Assembly: GCA_028281665.1 (NCBI GenBank)
Contig: JANQJK010000019.1
Coordinates: 1 to 64,000 of the forward strand
DNA: 64,000 nt
Direction: 5' to 3'
Source of the DNA: Hyphococcus sp.
GTDB taxonomy: Bacteria > Pseudomonadota > Alphaproteobacteria > Caulobacterales > Parvularculaceae
Below the pieces are notes generated by a model. It was not told the origin of the DNA. It worked only from the letters and a program-made list of their open reading frames with translations, and searched no databases. The translations under genes were made by a program, and so were the position numbers. Below are positions 63,216 through 64,000 of this stretch, piece after piece (positions within the stretch are counted from its first letter, which is position 1; the number at the start of each line of letters is the position of its first letter).

Positions 63216-64000
63216 ATGGCCCGTTTTAGCCCCGATTTCCTGGACGAATTGAAGAGTCGCCTTCGGCCGTCCGACGTCATCGGGCGCTATGTGAAGCTGC
63301 AAAAGCGAGGAAATGCGTGGTGGGGCCTTTCTCCGTTTAACAAGGAGAAAACGCCGTCTTTCACGGTGAATGATGATCGCGGCTCATACCACTGTTTTTC
63401 ATCGCAAAATCACGGCGACATCATCACCTTCCTGATCGAGACCCAGGGCATGTCGTTTCCCGAAGCGGTGGAGAGCCTTGCCGCCGACGCCGGGATGGAG
63501 CTTCCGAGATCCTCGCCCGAGGAGGCGGCGCGCGAGCGGCAGATCAAGGGTCTCGCCGAGGCGTGCGAGGCGGCGTCCGTCTTTTTTCAGAAAGGGCTGC
63601 ACCGCAATCATGGACGGGGCGCCCTGGACTATCTGAAGGACCGCGGCGTAACGGACGAGCAGATCGACGAATTCGATATCGGCCTTGCGCCGTCGGGCCG
63701 GACCGAACTCAAAGACCATCTCATCAACAAGGGGTTCACGGACGATGTGCTGGTCGAGGCGGGGCTCGTCATCAGGCCCGACGATGGCGGGGCGACCTTC
63801 GACCGGTTCCGTGGACGGATCATGTTTCCCATTCACGGGTCCCGCAATCGCGTCATCGCCTTTGGCGGACGCGCGCTCGACCCGAACGCACGGGCAAAAT
63901 ACCTGAATTCGCCGGAAACGCCGCTCTTTCACAAAAGCTCCGTCCTCTATCGGTTTGACCCCGCGCGCCGCGCCGCCGCTGAATCGAAAGAGCCGCTGAT
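63216..64000 (+). CDS. dnaG: DNA primase DnaG (5' part, runs off the window)
   Basis: DnaG makes primers for replication. The ATG at 63216 gives MARFSPDFLDELKSRLRPSDVIGR, followed by the N-terminal CHC2-type domain and DYLKDRGVTDEQIDEFDIGLAPSGR, FDRFRGRIMFPI and FGGRALDPNARAKYLNSPET of the primase core. The zinc ligands are mostly gone: canonical CPFH reads SPFN (Ser39, Asn42) and CFGC reads CFSS (Cys60, Ser63). The remaining fold is kept (EKTPSFTV, HGDIITFL). The gene continues past 64000. Confidence 0.95.
   Translation, partial: MARFSPDFLDELKSRLRPSDVIGRYVKLQKRGNAWWGLSPFNKEKTPSFTVNDDRGSYHCFSSQNHGDIITFLIETQGMSFPEAVESLAADAGMELPRSSPEEAARERQIKGLAEACEAASVFFQKGLHRNHGRGALDYLKDRGVTDEQIDEFDIGLAPSGRTELKDHLINKGFTDDVLVEAGLVIRPDDGGATFDRFRGRIMFPIHGSRNRVIAFGGRALDPNARAKYLNSPETPLFHKSSVLYRFDPARRAAAESKEPL

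Overview
The window is about 64 kb of a GC-rich bacterial chromosome, most probably from an alphaproteobacterium. The 5S and 23S sequences are alphaproteobacterial in style. Gene order also fits: rpsF-rpsR-rplI-dnaB-alr, fabD-fabG-acpP-fabF-mltG-yicC-gmk, and carA back to back with yqeY and dnaG. The intergenic palindromes are of the kind common in that class. A Parvularculales, Hyphomonadales or Caulobacterales-like lineage is my guess, but I cannot place it more closely by eye. Nearly everything is chromosomal housekeeping; accessory pieces are small and scattered.

Layout. 1-5055 is the 3' end of an rRNA operon (23S tail, 5S copy 1). It is interrupted by about 4.1 kb of AT-richer DNA carrying a methyltransferase, a glycosyltransferase-like protein and a UDP-xylose synthase. 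A second, expanded 5S copy and the operon's intrinsic terminator follow. 5.1-13.3 kb holds a lipoprotein methyltransferase, a paraoxonase-like protein, secE-nusG, a mismatch glycosylase, two paralogous small membrane proteins, an HD protein, and a sulfotransferase-like / LOG / class IV aminotransferase group. 13.4-24 kb holds an exported leucyl aminopeptidase, a small accessory spot (DUF4303-like gene plus IS30 remnant), gamma-glutamyltransferase, a DhlA-like haloalkane dehalogenase, an AT-rich coiled-coil lipoprotein gene and lpdA. 24-33.3 kb (mostly minus strand) holds GST, trhO, cspA, an FkbM methyltransferase, mlaF-mlaE, alr, dnaB and the L9/S18/S6 genes. 33.6-40.8 kb is the fatty-acid synthesis operon continuing into mltG, yicC and gmk, with a DUF2332 gene inside it. 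40.9-54.7 kb holds a broken GIY-YIG gene between inverted repeats, greA, an M13 peptidase, carB, a set of oxidoreductase / beta-propeller / hydrolase genes, an AlkX/YcaQ glycosylase and carA. 54.9-64 kb holds yqeY, a monooxygenase, typA, two convergent TIR-domain membrane proteins, and the start of dnaG.

The most interesting observations are four. First, the polysaccharide-type island is embedded in the rRNA operon between two 5S genes. Second, the second 5S carries two 20-nt insertions, at helix III and at loop E/helix IV. Third, two TIR membrane proteins lie tail to tail, one ending in a TolB-like/TPR region and one in a seven-bladed WD40 propeller. Fourth, the DnaG has lost three of its four canonical zinc ligands. 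Several families of intergenic palindromes occur, some in inverted pairs like REPINs, and one copy has been absorbed into the overlapping ends of two coding regions. No CRISPR array, prophage or tRNA gene was seen.
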